A stretch of 64,000 nt of DNA from Pseudomonas sp. Root562 (GTDB lineage Bacteria; Pseudomonadota; Gammaproteobacteria; Pseudomonadales; Pseudomonadaceae), in assembly GCF_001427125.1 (NCBI RefSeq), contig NZ_LMGK01000022.1:224126-288125 (forward strand), read 5' to 3'. Position 1 is the stretch's first letter, and every line of letters starts with the position of its first letter. Below, piece after piece: positions 17,248 through 25,163 of the stretch. The notes beneath the pieces are model-generated. The model had not been told where the DNA came from. It did not search any database and saw nothing but the letters and a program-made list of their open reading frames with translations. Both the position numbers and the translations under genes were made by a program.

Positions 17248-17296
17248 AGAACGCAGGCTTGGGCAGCGGCTACAGGCTTGCCGAAGTCTGCGTTCT
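17248..17296. terminator. Stem-loop after the chemoreceptor gene
   Basis: AGAACGCAG (17248-17256) and CTGCGTTCT (17288-17296) are perfect 9-bp inverted arms starting 8 bp after the MCP stop. No T-run follows immediately, so this may be a 3'-end hairpin rather than a strict intrinsic terminator. Confidence 0.45.
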
Positions 17297-17369
17297 GTTG
17301 ATCTGCAAACCAAAATCCGCTGCCTGCGGTTACAATCCGCCCCTCTTCGATTTTCTCCAAGGAACCGAC

Positions 17370-17933
17370 ATGTCCGGGCTTGAACTGTTTGCCGCCACCC
17401 TCGGTGTGATTGCCGTCTGGTTGACGGTCAAGCAGAACCCCTGGTGCTGGCCGATCGGCCTGGTCATGGTGCTTATCTATAGCTGGATCTTCTTCGAGGT
17501 GAAGCTGTATTCGGACATGTTGCTGCAAGTGATCTATGCCGCGTTGCAATTGTATGGCTGGTGGCAGTGGACACGTGCGGGCGATGCCAGCCATGGCCGT
17601 GAAGTGAGCCGGCTGGACACGCAATCAGTGACCCTCGGATTGATCCTCGGTGCCATCGGCAGCCTGCTGCTGGGCGCCGCGATGGCGCACTGGACGGATG
17701 CCGCCCAACCCTGGCTCGATGCGGCCCTCACAGGTTTCAGCCTGGTGGCGCAAGTGTGGATGGCGCAAAAGCGCGTCCAGTGCTGGCCGCTCTGGATCGC
17801 AGTGGACGTGATTTTCGTCGGGCTATTCATTTACAAAGGCATGTACTTGACGGCCGCACTGTACGGTCTGTTTTTGCTGCTGGCCGTGCAAGGTTGGCGT
17901 GAATGGCGCGCGGCCCCGGCGTTACGCACATGA
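17370..17933 (+). CDS. pnuC: PnuC-type nicotinamide riboside transporter
   Basis: 187 residues with about seven membrane segments. PnuC signatures are seen: WLTVKQNPWCWPIGLV near the N-terminus, DMLLQVIYAALQLYGWWQW in the middle, and WPLWIAVDVIFVGLFIYKG near the C-terminus. It is a facilitator that takes up nicotinamide riboside, which is trapped by phosphorylation. The ATG at 17370 has AAGGA 6 nt upstream. Its stop overlaps the start of the kinase gene by 4 bp (ATGA), a strong sign of a two-gene salvage operon. I see no NAD riboswitch-like structure upstream. Confidence 0.92.
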   Translation: MSGLELFAATLGVIAVWLTVKQNPWCWPIGLVMVLIYSWIFFEVKLYSDMLLQVIYAALQLYGWWQWTRAGDASHGREVSRLDTQSVTLGLILGAIGSLLLGAAMAHWTDAAQPWLDAALTGFSLVAQVWMAQKRVQCWPLWIAVDVIFVGLFIYKGMYLTAALYGLFLLLAVQGWREWRAAPALRT

Positions 17934-18460
17934 AAGTACTGGTACTCACAGGTCCCGAGTCGAGCGGCAAGAGCTGGCTGTCGGGCGAGCTGCAAGCGCA
18001 TTTCGGCGGGGTGCTGGTTGGTGAATACGTGCGCCGATTCATTGAAGAGAACCCGCGAGATACCTGTCTGGCAGACATCCCGACCATCGCCCGCGGCCAG
18101 TTGCAATGGGAAGACGAGGCTCGCGCCTTGCTACCGCAACTGCTCATCCTCGACACCCATTTGCTCAGCAATATCCTCTGGAGTCGCACGCTCTTTGGTG
18201 ACTGTCCAGGCTGGATCGAGCAGGTACTCCTGGCCCGGCGATATGACCTGCACTTGTTGTTGTCACCGGACAACGTTGAGTGGACCGACGATGGTCAGCG
18301 CTGCCAGCCTGAGTTGAAAGAACGCCAGGTTTTTTTCAACGACATCCGGGCGTGGCTTGAACAGCATGGGAAACCGGTGAAAGTCTTATGCGGCAACTGG
18401 GCTGAGCGACGCGCCCAGGCGTTTGATGCGGTTGCGAAATTGATTGGCCCTAGCCCCTGA
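17930..18460 (+). CDS. NadR-like P-loop kinase, probable nicotinamide riboside kinase
   Basis: 176 residues resembling the C-terminal kinase domain of NadR. The Walker A is GPESSGKS at residues 8-15, followed by EYVRRFIEENPR and LLILDTHLLSNILWS. It lacks the DNA-binding and NMN-adenylyltransferase domains of enterobacterial NadR. With the coupled pnuC it would convert imported nicotinamide riboside to NMN, feeding NAD synthesis through an adenylyltransferase encoded elsewhere. Confidence 0.85.
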   Translation: MKVLVLTGPESSGKSWLSGELQAHFGGVLVGEYVRRFIEENPRDTCLADIPTIARGQLQWEDEARALLPQLLILDTHLLSNILWSRTLFGDCPGWIEQVLLARRYDLHLLLSPDNVEWTDDGQRCQPELKERQVFFNDIRAWLEQHGKPVKVLCGNWAERRAQAFDAVAKLIGPSP

Positions 18461-18568
18461 TTCTGGGGGTATTTACCCATCCTTTGCCCTTTTCTGGGGA
18501 AAAAGTGTCCGCTCCTGAAACACCCTTGTACCCGCAGAAGGCCTATCTCAACACTCTTCCCTCGTTGC

Positions 18569-18590
18569 CAACGCATTTGTTAAAGCGTTG
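18569..18590. promoter_or_regulatory. Dyad CAACGC-N10-GCGTTG, candidate activator site
   Basis: A perfect 6-bp inverted repeat with a 10-bp spacer lies about 46 bp upstream of the candidate sigma-54 promoter. The centre-to-centre half-site distance of 16 bp is reasonable for a dimeric enhancer-binding protein such as the Fis-domain activator encoded at the other end of the operon. The assignment is inference. Confidence 0.35.
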
Positions 18591-18635
18591 ATACACCTTC
18601 GCGCAAAGTACTGTTCTAGAGCATCGCAAGCACTT

Positions 18636-18651
18636 TGGCCCGGCGTAAGCA
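18636..18651 (+). promoter_or_regulatory. Candidate sigma-54 promoter of the fap operon
   Basis: TGGCCCGGCGTAAGCA has the -24 GG and the -12 GC separated by exactly 10 bp and six of the consensus TGGCACG-N4-TTGCA positions around them. The pair TT of the -12 element is AA here, so it is not ideal. Support comes from the sigma-54 activator gene that closes the cluster. Confidence 0.4.
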
Positions 18652-18809
18652 CGACGAGCTGTCTCATGGTTGAAACAGCGTCGTTGCCGTGCGCCCGGAC
18701 AAAATCCACAAACTATTGAATCCAAACACAAATTCAAAACAGGCATAGCTTTCGCTCTCTCCTTCACAACGCTGACCAGGGCCAGCCCACAAAAAGAAGG
18801 AATTGCACC

Positions 18810-19244
18810 GTGGGGACTTACACGAAAGGCTTGACCTGCCTCCTGCTGATCGCAAGCGCCGCCAGCTCGGTGCTCAGTTTCAATGTCCAGGCTGAAGGCG
18901 ATGGCGTTATCGTTCTTCAACGGACTGTCCAGCCGGTGCACATCGGCCGCAATCAGGGCAAGGATCCGAATCCGGTTACCGTCAATACCAACCCCTCGGC
19001 ACGCATCACTGGTGAACTGAGCGATGGCGACTTCGCCAACGTCGCCAGCGGCACCTCTTTCCGTGGCGCCAACAACCAGGCCATAGGCGGCATGCAGGGT
19101 CTCAACACTGTCACCAACCCCAACGGCATGCCCGGCATGGGTGCCGGCCATCAGGGCGGCAGCGGCAATGCGATTTCGGGAACCATCAACCGCGCCATGA
19201 GTTCCGGCCTCGCCCCACTGGGCAGACTGGCTGGAGGTCAATGA
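18810..19244 (+). CDS. fapA: Fap amyloid protein FapA
   Basis: 144 residues, GTG start with AGAAGG 9 nt upstream. A signal peptide (through about residue 28, VQA-EG) precedes a Gly/Asn/Gln-rich low-complexity chain without the FapB/FapC repeat. In studied Pseudomonas fap operons, fapA is the first gene and FapA influences the FapB/FapC composition of the fibre, acting in the periplasm as a chaperone-like factor. Position, size and composition all fit. FapB starts one base after its stop. Confidence 0.88.
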   Translation: MGTYTKGLTCLLLIASAASSVLSFNVQAEGDGVIVLQRTVQPVHIGRNQGKDPNPVTVNTNPSARITGELSDGDFANVASGTSFRGANNQAIGGMQGLNTVTNPNGMPGMGAGHQGGSGNAISGTINRAMSSGLAPLGRLAGGQ

Positions 19245-19245
19245 C

Positions 19246-19824
19246 ATGAATCGCTCCCTGCTTTTCCTCGCTTTGTTCGGCTGCGCCAGCGTCATGGCTG
19301 ATTCCGGCGTGAAGGCCATCAACAACGCCGACATCCAGGATTCCGGCACGCAATACAGGGGCAACTTCAACGTCAACCAGGCCGCTGGTGACCAACAGCA
19401 ACAGACCAACGTTCGAGCGATCGCCATTGGCACAGAAGCCGGTGCGACCACCATTGTCAACCAAAGACTCAATACGCCCGCCAATCCGTCAATGAACGCG
19501 ACGGCCACCATCGGCGGCACTTCTTTCAGCAATGGCAACGGTGTACTGGGCGTCAACCAGAGCGCCGGGGCCAACAACCAGATGGCCAACGTCATGCGCA
19601 TCAGCATCAGTGCTGCTCCGCAGGCGATTGACGATAGCGCCCTTTCGCAACAGAACGTGGCGTTGCTACCAGGCTCAGGAGCAACTGGCACCCCAACCGG
19701 CAGTCGCCAGGTCGTGACAAGCGACCAGGCTTTCACCGGCAGCCGAGGGGTGATTCAGGTGAACCAGAGTGCCGGGGTGGGAAACCGAATGGCTAACACC
19801 CTGAGCATCCGGGTCGCTGACTGA
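19246..19824 (+). CDS. fapB: Minor amyloid subunit/nucleator FapB
   Basis: 192 residues with a signal peptide (cleavage near VMA-DS). Three imperfect repeats with the pattern (F/L/I)xVNQ(S/A)AGxxxQxxN are visible near residues 42-58, 98-115 and 165-182, separated by Thr/Asn-rich linkers. FapB is the minor fibre component and proposed nucleator of FapC polymerisation on the cell surface. It follows fapA directly and precedes fapC by 63 bp. Confidence 0.9.
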   Translation: MNRSLLFLALFGCASVMADSGVKAINNADIQDSGTQYRGNFNVNQAAGDQQQQTNVRAIAIGTEAGATTIVNQRLNTPANPSMNATATIGGTSFSNGNGVLGVNQSAGANNQMANVMRISISAAPQAIDDSALSQQNVALLPGSGATGTPTGSRQVVTSDQAFTGSRGVIQVNQSAGVGNRMANTLSIRVAD

Positions 19825-19887
19825 CCCAAACGCAGTGCGATTAGAAAGTACCAACACTTAACCAACTAATAAGCACGGAGAAACACC

Positions 19888-20895
19888 ATGAAACCTACAA
19901 TGGCCTTAAAACCACTGGTTTTCGCTCTCGCAGCAGTGATGGCAATCGCAGCACAAGCAGGCGGTCGTGATGATCACGGTCATGGCAATGGTCACGGCAA
20001 CGGGCACGGCAACAACGGACCTAGAGGCCCGTCTCTGGAACAAATTCTGCAGATCACCGCCGGTGCCGGGGCCACCGTCATGGATCAGCAAAGCAGCAGC
20101 GGCAACGAAGTACTGAACCAGGGCACCACCAACCGTGCCACTGTTGAAAACTCGGCTAATGGCTCCAACGGCAACGTGGGCCTCAACAACGCTGGTGGCG
20201 ACGGCAACCAACAAGACAACGCCGCTGCACTGGCTACTGCTGACGAAAGCTTCATCTTCGGCACCGCAGTCGCCGCTTCCAGCGCTACTCAAGTAAACGG
20301 CGGCAACACCGTATCCAACTACTCCAGCACTGCTCGCGCAACCCTCGACAACGTGGGTAATGGCGGTTCCGGCAACATGGGTGTGAACAACGCTGCCGGC
20401 AACTTCAACCAACAGAAAAACAACCTGGCAATTGCCGTATCGGGCGGCCGTGTCGCACAAGCTGCTGCAGCGGCCAACCAAAGCTCGACCGGCCTGAGCG
20501 TTACCAACAATGCTGATCAGGCCTACTCTACCGACACGCTCACCGGGACCTTCAACGCTGCCGGGAAATTCGTCGCAGTCGGCAAGGCAAAAACCGAAGG
20601 CAACGGCGGCGGCCACGGTGGCCCACGTCATGGCGGCGGCCACGGTGGTGGCCACGGCGGCAACGGCGACACCACTTCCGACTTCGTAGCCGTAGGTGTA
20701 TTCGGTCTGGCTGGCGTAACCACTCAACAAGTGATGACTCCAGACGGCTGGAAAAACCCTGTCACCAACAATGCCAGTGTCAGCAACGTAGGCAACAACT
20801 TCTCCGGCAACGCAGGGTTCAACAACGCTGCCGGTGTTGGCAACCAACAAAGCAACTCGCTGTCCATCGCTGCCGGCTGCAGAGCCTGCCTGTAA
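19888..20895 (+). CDS. fapC: Major amyloid fibre subunit FapC
   Basis: 335 residues; signal peptide of about 24 residues. Three strongly alike repeats GNxGxNNAxGxxNQQxN sit at about 95-111, 162-178 and 307-323; these are the amyloid-forming units. The first linker is about 50 residues and the second about 130. The chain ends with the conserved CxxC (Cys331, Cys334). Unusual are two His/Gly-rich segments: residues 25-48 (repeated GHGN) and 239-259 (repeated GGHGG). GGAG precedes the ATG at good spacing. An intrinsic terminator at 20911-20934 lies between this gene and fapD, so fapC transcripts should outnumber downstream ones. Confidence 0.95.
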   Translation: MKPTMALKPLVFALAAVMAIAAQAGGRDDHGHGNGHGNGHGNNGPRGPSLEQILQITAGAGATVMDQQSSSGNEVLNQGTTNRATVENSANGSNGNVGLNNAGGDGNQQDNAAALATADESFIFGTAVAASSATQVNGGNTVSNYSSTARATLDNVGNGGSGNMGVNNAAGNFNQQKNNLAIAVSGGRVAQAAAAANQSSTGLSVTNNADQAYSTDTLTGTFNAAGKFVAVGKAKTEGNGGGHGGPRHGGGHGGGHGGNGDTTSDFVAVGVFGLAGVTTQQVMTPDGWKNPVTNNASVSNVGNNFSGNAGFNNAAGVGNQQSNSLSIAAGCRACL

Positions 20896-20910
20896 TCGCG
20901 ATAGCACTGA

Positions 20911-20934
20911 AAGCCCCGGCAACGGGGCTTTTTT
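20911..20934 (+). terminator. Intrinsic terminator inside the fap operon, after fapC
   Basis: AAGCCCCGgcaaCGGGGCTTTTTT forms a stable GC stem with a small loop and six Ts, 16 bp after the fapC stop and 25 bp before the fapD start. Its position suggests partial termination that sets the fapABC to fapDEF ratio, or a separate promoter for fapDEF. Confidence 0.85.
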
Positions 20935-20958
20935 CCTCAGTCCCAAGGCGTATCGACC

Positions 20959-21639
20959 ATGCGTAAGACTGCCCTTATCGCCCTTCTCTGCCTGTCTGGC
21001 CTGACCGAGGCCGCTCAGATGTCAGTGGCCGCCCTGCCTGGCGGAACACTCATCTACAAACAGGTGCAGAGTTTGCGTGAGCGCAAATTCAGCAACATTG
21101 TCGAACAGAAGACCGATTTCAGCTGCGGCGCCGCCGCGCTGGCAACGATCTTGCGCCAGGCCTATTGGCTCGACGTCGATGAAGAGCACGTCATCAAAGG
21201 CATGCTGGTCAATGCAGACCAGGACCTGGTTCGTACCCAGGGTTTTTCCATGCTCGACATGAAGCGCTACATAGAAAGCATCGGCATGCGCGCCAGGGGC
21301 TACAAGATCCCGCCGGAAAAGCTCGACGCAGTAACAATCCCGGTGGTGGTACTGACGGAAGTTCGCGGTTACAAGCACTTCGTGGTGTTGCAGCGTGCTG
21401 ACAAAAACTGGGTCTACATCGCCGACCCGGTACTCGGTCAAAAACGCTACTCCCATGATGACTTTGTCAAAGGTTGGAACGGTATTGTCTTCGCTATTGT
21501 GGGTGCCGGTTACGAAAAAACAAATGTACTGCGCAGCCCACCGGAACCCCTGACAGCCAAGAACAAGCTGGATAACTTCAACCCGGTCAAAGATGCTGAA
21601 TTGATGGATTTTGGTTTCATACAGAGCGACTTCTTTTAA
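20959..21639 (+). CDS. fapD: C39-family cysteine protease FapD
   Basis: 226 residues with an N-terminal signal peptide (cleavage near EAA-QM). The catalytic residues of the C39 family are in place: Cys56 in DFSCGAAAL, His140 in GYKHFVVL and Asp156 in IADPVLG. Unlike bacteriocin exporters there is no ABC domain. FapD acts in the periplasm and is needed for processing and secretion of the Fap subunits through FapF. It stands after the internal terminator, 63 bp from the fapC stop. Confidence 0.93.
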   Translation: MRKTALIALLCLSGLTEAAQMSVAALPGGTLIYKQVQSLRERKFSNIVEQKTDFSCGAAALATILRQAYWLDVDEEHVIKGMLVNADQDLVRTQGFSMLDMKRYIESIGMRARGYKIPPEKLDAVTIPVVVLTEVRGYKHFVVLQRADKNWVYIADPVLGQKRYSHDDFVKGWNGIVFAIVGAGYEKTNVLRSPPEPLTAKNKLDNFNPVKDAELMDFGFIQSDFF

Positions 21640-21683
21640 TCGCCAACAAGAAGATTTGGAGCAGGACGCTCCGGGAGCAGCAC

Positions 21684-22427
21684 ATGAAAACCTCTTATTG
21701 GGTGGCGGCTGCGTGTCTGGTAGCCAGCACCTCAGGTTTTGCCAATGGATTCAAACCCATCGAGATAAAAGATCAGGAGCTGGCCGAGCTGCGTGGTCGA
21801 TATGTGATGCCGGGCAGGATCATCAGCTTCGGTGTGGTCATGAGCAGTACCTGGCGCAATGCCAGTGGCGATCTGATCGGGGCAACCACCTCAATGCAGA
21901 TACAGGCCGCAACGGTAAAACCCGAGTTCTACGTTTCAACCTATAGCCAAAGCGGTAACGGTGGACCTGCCGAACAAGGCACCGGCAGTGTGATTGGAGG
22001 TGCAGGGCTCAACAGCACTCAGGGTATCAACCAGAGTGTGCGCGCCGCAGGTGACGGCAACAGCGCTTACAACAACATCGCCATTGATGTGAAAGAAGCC
22101 AGCCATGCGCCGGCTTTGGTACCGGCCCAAGGGCAGGCACTGATGGCCGGCCATACCATCACCGGCAGCAGCGCCGCTGGCAGCATTGCGGTTTCTGCCA
22201 GCAATGGCGGCGTGCAAATGGCTATTCAGGCCAACAACAATCAAGGTTCGGCCATCCAGCAAGTCGCCCAGGGCGGCCTGCTGCAAAACACTCGATTGCT
22301 GGGCAACAGCAACATGGTCAGCAACCTCACTCAGCTCAACGTCGTTCTCAATAACAATGGCCCGACTGCAGGTGCTTTGGACTGCAACCTGAACCAACTC
22401 ACTGCCCTTCGCTCCCTGGGATATTGA
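21684..22427 (+). CDS. fapE: Fap extracellular component FapE
   Basis: 247 residues with a signal peptide (cleavage near GFA-NG). The chain contains Asn/Gln-rich stretches related to the FapB/FapC repeat (GINQSVRAAGDGNSAYNN, and a later Gln/Asn-rich run near residues 180-230). FapE is found in purified fibres at low level and may be an adaptor or cap. It ends with a single Cys (near residue 234). Ribosome-binding site GGGAG precedes the ATG; fapF follows after 47 bp. Confidence 0.88.
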   Translation: MKTSYWVAAACLVASTSGFANGFKPIEIKDQELAELRGRYVMPGRIISFGVVMSSTWRNASGDLIGATTSMQIQAATVKPEFYVSTYSQSGNGGPAEQGTGSVIGGAGLNSTQGINQSVRAAGDGNSAYNNIAIDVKEASHAPALVPAQGQALMAGHTITGSSAAGSIAVSASNGGVQMAIQANNNQGSAIQQVAQGGLLQNTRLLGNSNMVSNLTQLNVVLNNNGPTAGALDCNLNQLTALRSLGY

Positions 22428-22474
22428 ACTACGCTGAGTCTCGACCATTAGGCATTAAAGGGACGGCTTGATTC

Positions 22475-23779
22475 ATGTATCGATCAGTATCACTGCGTGC
22501 AGTTGTATGTTTGAGCACTCTGTTCCCGGCGGTGATGGTGCAAGCAGCACCGAATGCGGAAGTAGAGCTTCTGAAACAGGAACTTATGGAGCTGAAGCAA
22601 CGATACGAAGCACAACAAAAAGCCCTGGCGGTACTCGAACAACGGGTCCGCCAGGTTGAGGAACAACCGGCAGCCCCTCCTCCGAAACGCCTGGCCAAAT
22701 CGCCAGCAGACATGAAAGGCAACTCACAAGTCGCGGTCGGCACCGGTGCTGCAGCGGCTTCGGGAGGCGCAGCCGGGGGCGGCAGTTCCTACGGGCAGTC
22801 GCTGGCAGACGATTCCCAACCGGCACAAAGCGTTTCCAACCTGTATGACGAGGCCAGCGGATTCTTCGGCGGCGGCAGGTTCAGCGTGGAAACCGGGCTG
22901 ACCTATTCGCGGTACGACACTCGCCAGTTGATCCTTAACGGTTTCCTCGCACTGGATTCTATCTTTCTGGGCAACATCAACCTTGACCGGATCAAGGCCG
23001 ATACCTGGACACTCGACCTGACCGGTCGCTACAACTTCGACAACCGCTGGCAATTCGACCTGAACGTGCCGGTGATCTATCGCGAATCCACTTACCAGTC
23101 GGGCGGAGGCAATGGTGGCTCCGCCGGTGTGACAACCGAAGAAACCGTAACCCGCGATCCGGAAATCGGTGACGTCAACTTCGGTATCGCCTACAAATTC
23201 CTCGACGAGTCGGTCAACACGCCGGATGCGGTGGTCACCTTGCGCGTCAAGGCTCCTACCGGCAAGGACCCGTTCGGCATCAAGCTGCGCCAGGTGGACG
23301 CCAACTCCAACCTGTTCGTACCTGACACACTGCCGACCGGTAACGGCGTCTGGTCGATCACGCCAGGCATTTCCCTGGTCAAGACCTACGACCCGGCCGT
23401 GCTGTTCGGCAGCCTGTCATATACCCATAACTTCCAGGAGTCATTCGACGACATCAGTTCAACGGTCGGACAGGACAACCCGGGCAAAGTGGACATCGGC
23501 GACAGCTTCCAGCTCGGTGCCGGTATTGCATTCGCCCTCAACGAGAAGATGAGTATGTCGTTCTCGGTATCCGATGTGGTGCAACGCAAAAGTAAAATCA
23601 AACAGGATGGCGGTGATTGGGAGTCGGTGGTGTCCAGTGACGCCAACGCGGGCTACTTCAACATCGGCATGACCATTGCCGCCACCAACGCCCTGACCAT
23701 CGTTCCCAACCTGTCCATCGGCATGACGGACGATGCCCCGGACTTCCAGTTCAGCCTGAAATTCCCGTACTACTTCTGA
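22475..23779 (+). CDS. fapF: Outer-membrane amyloid secretion channel FapF
   Basis: 434 residues. The signal peptide is followed by an N-terminal coiled coil (about residues 28-62, heptads in ELLKQELMELKQRYEAQQ), a Pro/Ala/Gly-rich linker, and from about residue 125 a C-terminal beta-barrel that ends with the outer-membrane signature aromatic FPYYF. FapF forms a trimeric barrel whose coiled-coil plug gates export of FapB, FapC and FapE. A bidirectional-looking terminator follows at 23791-23828. Confidence 0.95.
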   Translation: MYRSVSLRAVVCLSTLFPAVMVQAAPNAEVELLKQELMELKQRYEAQQKALAVLEQRVRQVEEQPAAPPPKRLAKSPADMKGNSQVAVGTGAAAASGGAAGGGSSYGQSLADDSQPAQSVSNLYDEASGFFGGGRFSVETGLTYSRYDTRQLILNGFLALDSIFLGNINLDRIKADTWTLDLTGRYNFDNRWQFDLNVPVIYRESTYQSGGGNGGSAGVTTEETVTRDPEIGDVNFGIAYKFLDESVNTPDAVVTLRVKAPTGKDPFGIKLRQVDANSNLFVPDTLPTGNGVWSITPGISLVKTYDPAVLFGSLSYTHNFQESFDDISSTVGQDNPGKVDIGDSFQLGAGIAFALNEKMSMSFSVSDVVQRKSKIKQDGGDWESVVSSDANAGYFNIGMTIAATNALTIVPNLSIGMTDDAPDFQFSLKFPYYF

Positions 23780-23790
23780 TCCACAACATA

Positions 23791-23828
23791 AAGCCTGGCT
23801 GCGATCTCAATCACAGCCAGGCTTTTTT
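23791..23828 (+). terminator. Terminator between fapF and the convergent sigma-54 regulator
   Basis: AAGCCTGGCTG and CAGCCAGGCTT pair in an 11-bp stem with an 11-nt loop, followed by TTTTTT, 12 bp after the fapF stop. On the other strand the stem is preceded by A-rich sequence, so it may serve both convergent genes. Confidence 0.88.
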
Positions 23829-23837
23829 GTTGGCTGC

Positions 23838-25163
23838 CTAGCGAATTTGATGCTTGTGCAACAACCGATAGAACGTCGGCCGCGAAACGCCCAGCACCCG
23901 TGCAGCCACACTCAGGTTGTCGCTATGGCGATTCAACACATCGCACAGCGCCTGACGCTCGGCCCGAGTCTTGTAGTCCTCGAGCGTGCCCATTGGCGTG
24001 GCAATTGCCTGCTGGCTGATCAAGCCCAGATCCCGCGCTTCGATCTGCCGGCCTTCAGCCAGTACCAGCCCACGGCGGACCCGGTTGGCCAGCTCCCGGA
24101 CATTGCCCGGCCAATCATGTTTACCCATGGCAATCAACGCGTCTTCACTGAAGCTGCGAGGACGGCGCCCGGTTTCATGGCTGTAGAAATGGGAAAAGTG
24201 GTTGGCCAGCATCGACAGATCGCCATGACGCTCACGCAGTGGAGCTGTCACGACTTGCAGGACATTCAACCGATAGTACAAGTCTTCACGAAAGCGCTTC
24301 TTTTCGATCGCTGCTTCAAGATCAACGTGGGTCGCCGCCAAAACCCGCACATCCACGGGAATAGGCTGACTGCCACCGACCCGTTCGATGTGTTTTTCCT
24401 GGAGGAACCGCAGCAGGTTGGCCTGCAGTTCCAAAGGCAAATCACCGATTTCATCGAGAAACAACGTGCCGCCATTGGCCGCTTCGATTCGTCCGACCTT
24501 GCGTTGATGGGCGCCGGTAAAGGCCCCCTTTTCGTGGCCGAACAGTTCCGACTGGATCAGATGCTCGGGAATTGCCCCGCAATTGATCGCGACAAAAGGC
24601 TTGCTGTGACGTTGGGATTGTCGATGCAGCGTGCGCGCGACCAATTCCTTGCCGGTACCGCTCTCGCCCCGGATCAGCACCGGCGACTCGGTGGGAGCCA
24701 GTTTGCTCAGCAGTTTGCGCAGTTCCCGTATCGGCTTGCTGTCGCCAAGCAATTCATGTTCAGGCTGATCGATGTGAACAGTGCCCTGACCGCGCAGGCG
24801 CGCCATGCCGAACGCGCGCCCGAGCGTGACCTGTACCCGGGATACATCGAACGGCAAGGTATGGAAATCGAAAAACCATTCACAGACAAAGTCGCCTACG
24901 TTCTGCAATCGCAGGACTTCCTGGTTGAGAACGGCAATCCACTCCGTACCGCTGCGGCTGATGAGTTCTTTGACGGCATCCGGTCGTTCGAGGTGAAAAG
25001 GCTGCAAGCGTAGCAGCCCCACGTCACACGTTCGGTCGATGGCGTTTTCCAGCGAACAGCTGTCTACATCCCAACCCACGGAGCGCAATCCCGGTAATAG
25101 ACGATGACAGTCGTCACACGGGTCAACCACTAATAGACGTCGTAAGGCAGGCGCTTCACTCAT
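23838..25163 (-). CDS. VpsR-like sigma-54-dependent transcriptional activator
   Basis: 441 residues. Residues 1-125 are a receiver-like domain that lacks the expected phospho-acceptor Asp (the stretch after the third strand is LLRLQPFHLERP), as in VpsR. The AAA+ domain (about 137-375) has Walker A GESGTGKE at 166-173, the sigma-54 contact loop GAFTGA at 213-218 and Walker B TLFLDEIGD. A Fis-type HTH closes the protein (NLSVAARVLGVSRPTFYRLL). Such proteins activate RNA polymerase carrying RpoN; VpsR itself responds to c-di-GMP. Its convergent position next to fapF and the candidate RpoN site before fapA suggest it controls the amyloid operon. That link is inference. Confidence 0.85.
   Translation of the reverse strand: MSEAPALRRLLVVDPCDDCHRLLPGLRSVGWDVDSCSLENAIDRTCDVGLLRLQPFHLERPDAVKELISRSGTEWIAVLNQEVLRLQNVGDFVCEWFFDFHTLPFDVSRVQVTLGRAFGMARLRGQGTVHIDQPEHELLGDSKPIRELRKLLSKLAPTESPVLIRGESGTGKELVARTLHRQSQRHSKPFVAINCGAIPEHLIQSELFGHEKGAFTGAHQRKVGRIEAANGGTLFLDEIGDLPLELQANLLRFLQEKHIERVGGSQPIPVDVRVLAATHVDLEAAIEKKRFREDLYYRLNVLQVVTAPLRERHGDLSMLANHFSHFYSHETGRRPRSFSEDALIAMGKHDWPGNVRELANRVRRGLVLAEGRQIEARDLGLISQQAIATPMGTLEDYKTRAERQALCDVLNRHSDNLSVAARVLGVSRPTFYRLLHKHQIR

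Larger units (their letters stand above)
18461..18809 (+). promoter_or_regulatory. fap operon upstream region
   Basis: About 350 bp with no credible gene lie between the NR kinase and fapA. It contains the dyad at 18569-18590, the candidate sigma-54 promoter at 18636-18651 and the fapA ribosome-binding site AGAAGG (18795-18800). If transcription starts near 18663, the leader is about 147 nt. Confidence 0.6.

Noticed and set aside
17297..17369. An NAD riboswitch before pnuC
   Set aside because: The leader is short and shows no conserved NAD-I or NAD-II core.
18810..20895. Repeats in fapB/fapC considered as a CRISPR-like or minisatellite array
   Set aside because: Repeats are imperfect, coding and match the amyloid repeat pattern.
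19906..20946. A 346-codon open frame antisense to fapC
   Set aside because: Val/Ala repeats arise from the Asn/Gly/His repeats of fapC; not a gene.
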